6,739 nt of DNA from Streptosporangiaceae bacterium. GTDB taxonomy: Bacteria; Actinomycetota; Actinomycetes; Streptosporangiales; Streptosporangiaceae. The stretch lies in contig JASHXW010000157.1 in the NCBI GenBank assembly GCA_030043395.1, forward strand, positions 1 to 6,739, read 5' to 3'. The position numbers were made by a program, and so were the translations under genes. This document shows, in pieces, positions 6,077-6,739 of the stretch. Numbering within the stretch: position 1 is the stretch's first letter; each line of letters begins with the position of its first letter. Below the pieces are notes generated by a model. That model was not told the DNA's origin. It saw only the letters and a program-made list of their open reading frames with translations, and did no database searches.

Positions 6077-6739
6077 TCAGCCGGGTGGCAAGCCAGTCAG
6101 CGTGCTGGAGCCATTATTTGCCACCCATACCCTGTCCCCGACTGCAGCCATCCCGGCGGGGTCGTCTAGCCCGAAGCTGCTGCCCACGGCGGTCCGCATC
6201 CAGGCATCATTGGCGGCGTTGACCTCGGTCACCGTGTTGTTGTAATCATTGGCGACCCACAGGTGGCTGCCGTCGAACGCCAGCCCGTCCGGGCCGTCGA
6301 AGTCGTAATTGCCGCCAGCCAGCTTCGCCACGAACCCTCCGGTGCTGGCATTGACTTCGGTCACCGCCTGGGCGCCTGGACTGGCGACCCAGATGTCGCC
6401 GCCGCCGGACACCATGGCGCCAGGGCTGTCGAAGTCGTAGCTGCCACCGGACAGGTTCGTCACGAACGCTCCGGTGCTCGCGTTGATCTCCGTCACTGAA
6501 TTGCCAAGAAGGTTGGTGACCCAGATGTCGCCGGCGCCGAACACCATGGCATCCGGGGCATCGAAGTCGTAGCTGCCGCCGGACAGGTTCGCCACGAACT
6601 GCCCCGTGCTCGCATCAAGCTCGGTTATCGAGTTGTTGCCGAGATTGGCAACCCAAATGTGGCTGCCGTCGAAGGCCAGGCCCTGAGGCTCGTCGAAGTT
6701 GTAGCTGCCGCCAGACAGGTTCCGCACGAAGGCCCCGGT
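6077..6739 (-). CDS. Beta-propeller-like repeat protein, C-terminal part (start outside window)
   Basis: The frame is open from the right edge to a TGA at 6079-6077 and encodes 220 residues that divide into five units of exactly 44 residues. The unit pattern is TGxFVxNLSGGSYxFDxPxG/A-M/L-V/A, then (D)G-S/G-x-I-W-V-A/T-N, ending N-S-V-T-E-V/I-N-A-S. The strand with conserved Trp-Val and the Ser-Thr-Gly turn resemble YncE/NHL/Vgb-like beta-propeller blades, so a WD40-like disc is likely, but assignment to one family is not certain. The GTG at 6727-6725 lies inside the first visible unit (TGAFV-R), so it is not the start; more units and any signal peptide must lie beyond 6739. Such proteins are often exported or surface-bound and bind ligands or act as lyases; no catalytic residue can be named. 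The gene converges with the secreted repeat protein, separated by 142 nt. Confidence 0.8.
   Translation of the reverse strand, partial: TGAFVRNLSGGSYNFDEPQGLAFDGSHIWVANLGNNSITELDASTGQFVANLSGGSYDFDAPDAMVFGAGDIWVTNLLGNSVTEINASTGAFVTNLSGGSYDFDSPGAMVSGGGDIWVASPGAQAVTEVNASTGGFVAKLAGGNYDFDGPDGLAFDGSHLWVANDYNNTVTEVNAANDAWMRTAVGSSFGLDDPAGMAAVGDRVWVANNGSSTLTGLPPG
6080..6739 (-). repeat. Five tandem 132-bp units encoding 44-residue repeats
   Basis: Units in coding order occupy 6739-6608, 6607-6476, 6475-6344, 6343-6212 and 6211-6080. The landmark GAAGTCGTAG/AT or GAAGTTGTAG recurs on the plus strand at 6299, 6431, 6563 and 6695, exactly 132 bp apart each time. Units 1-4 are close in sequence; unit 5 is strongly diverged but still 44 residues and ends directly at the stop codon. 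Unit boundaries are arbitrary in phase. Confidence 0.93.

Noticed and set aside
6299..6706. Regularly spaced repeats considered as a CRISPR or intergenic repeat array.
   Set aside because: The 132-bp period is a multiple of three, lies in an uninterrupted reading frame, and encodes a conserved 44-residue unit, so it is a protein repeat.

Overview
The window reads as chromosomal DNA of a high-GC actinomycete. Coding frames carry G or C at most third positions, GTG and TTG starts look usable, and the recognisable genes are typical of soil actinobacteria: an arylsulfatase with the family's C-terminal domain, a SARP-type BTAD regulator, an SDR oxidoreductase, a two-TM potassium channel with an RCK domain, and exported repeat proteins. 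I cannot name the genus. I see no RNA gene, transposon, integrase, CRISPR array or phage gene.

Layout, left to right. (1) Positions 1-461, plus strand: the 3' end of a probable arylsulfatase gene. (2) Positions 577-2628, plus strand: a small tautomerase followed 9 nt later by a 601-residue BTAD/TPR transcriptional regulator, probably one operon. (3) Positions 2662-3444, plus strand: a complete classical SDR with what looks like its own leaderless promoter. (4) Positions 3493-4488, minus strand, convergent with the SDR: a potassium channel of the MthK-like architecture starting at TTG. (5) Positions 4489-4818: a spacer of about 330 nt between divergent genes, with no convincing gene or promoter. 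(6) Positions 4819-5934, plus strand: a secreted protein made of three diverged repeats, each with a pair of cysteines. (7) Positions 6077-6739, minus strand, running off the right edge: the C-terminal five repeats of a protein built from exact 44-residue (132-bp) units, probably a beta-propeller.

The genes do not form one obvious pathway. The only clear functional unit is the tautomerase with the BTAD regulator. The other genes have their own promoters or orientations and look like ordinary, loosely associated chromosomal content. The less described parts are the tautomerase-regulator pair, whose tautomerase lacks both canonical catalytic arginines, and the two repeat proteins at the right end, which face each other. 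I do not see evidence for a complete new defence or mobile system.
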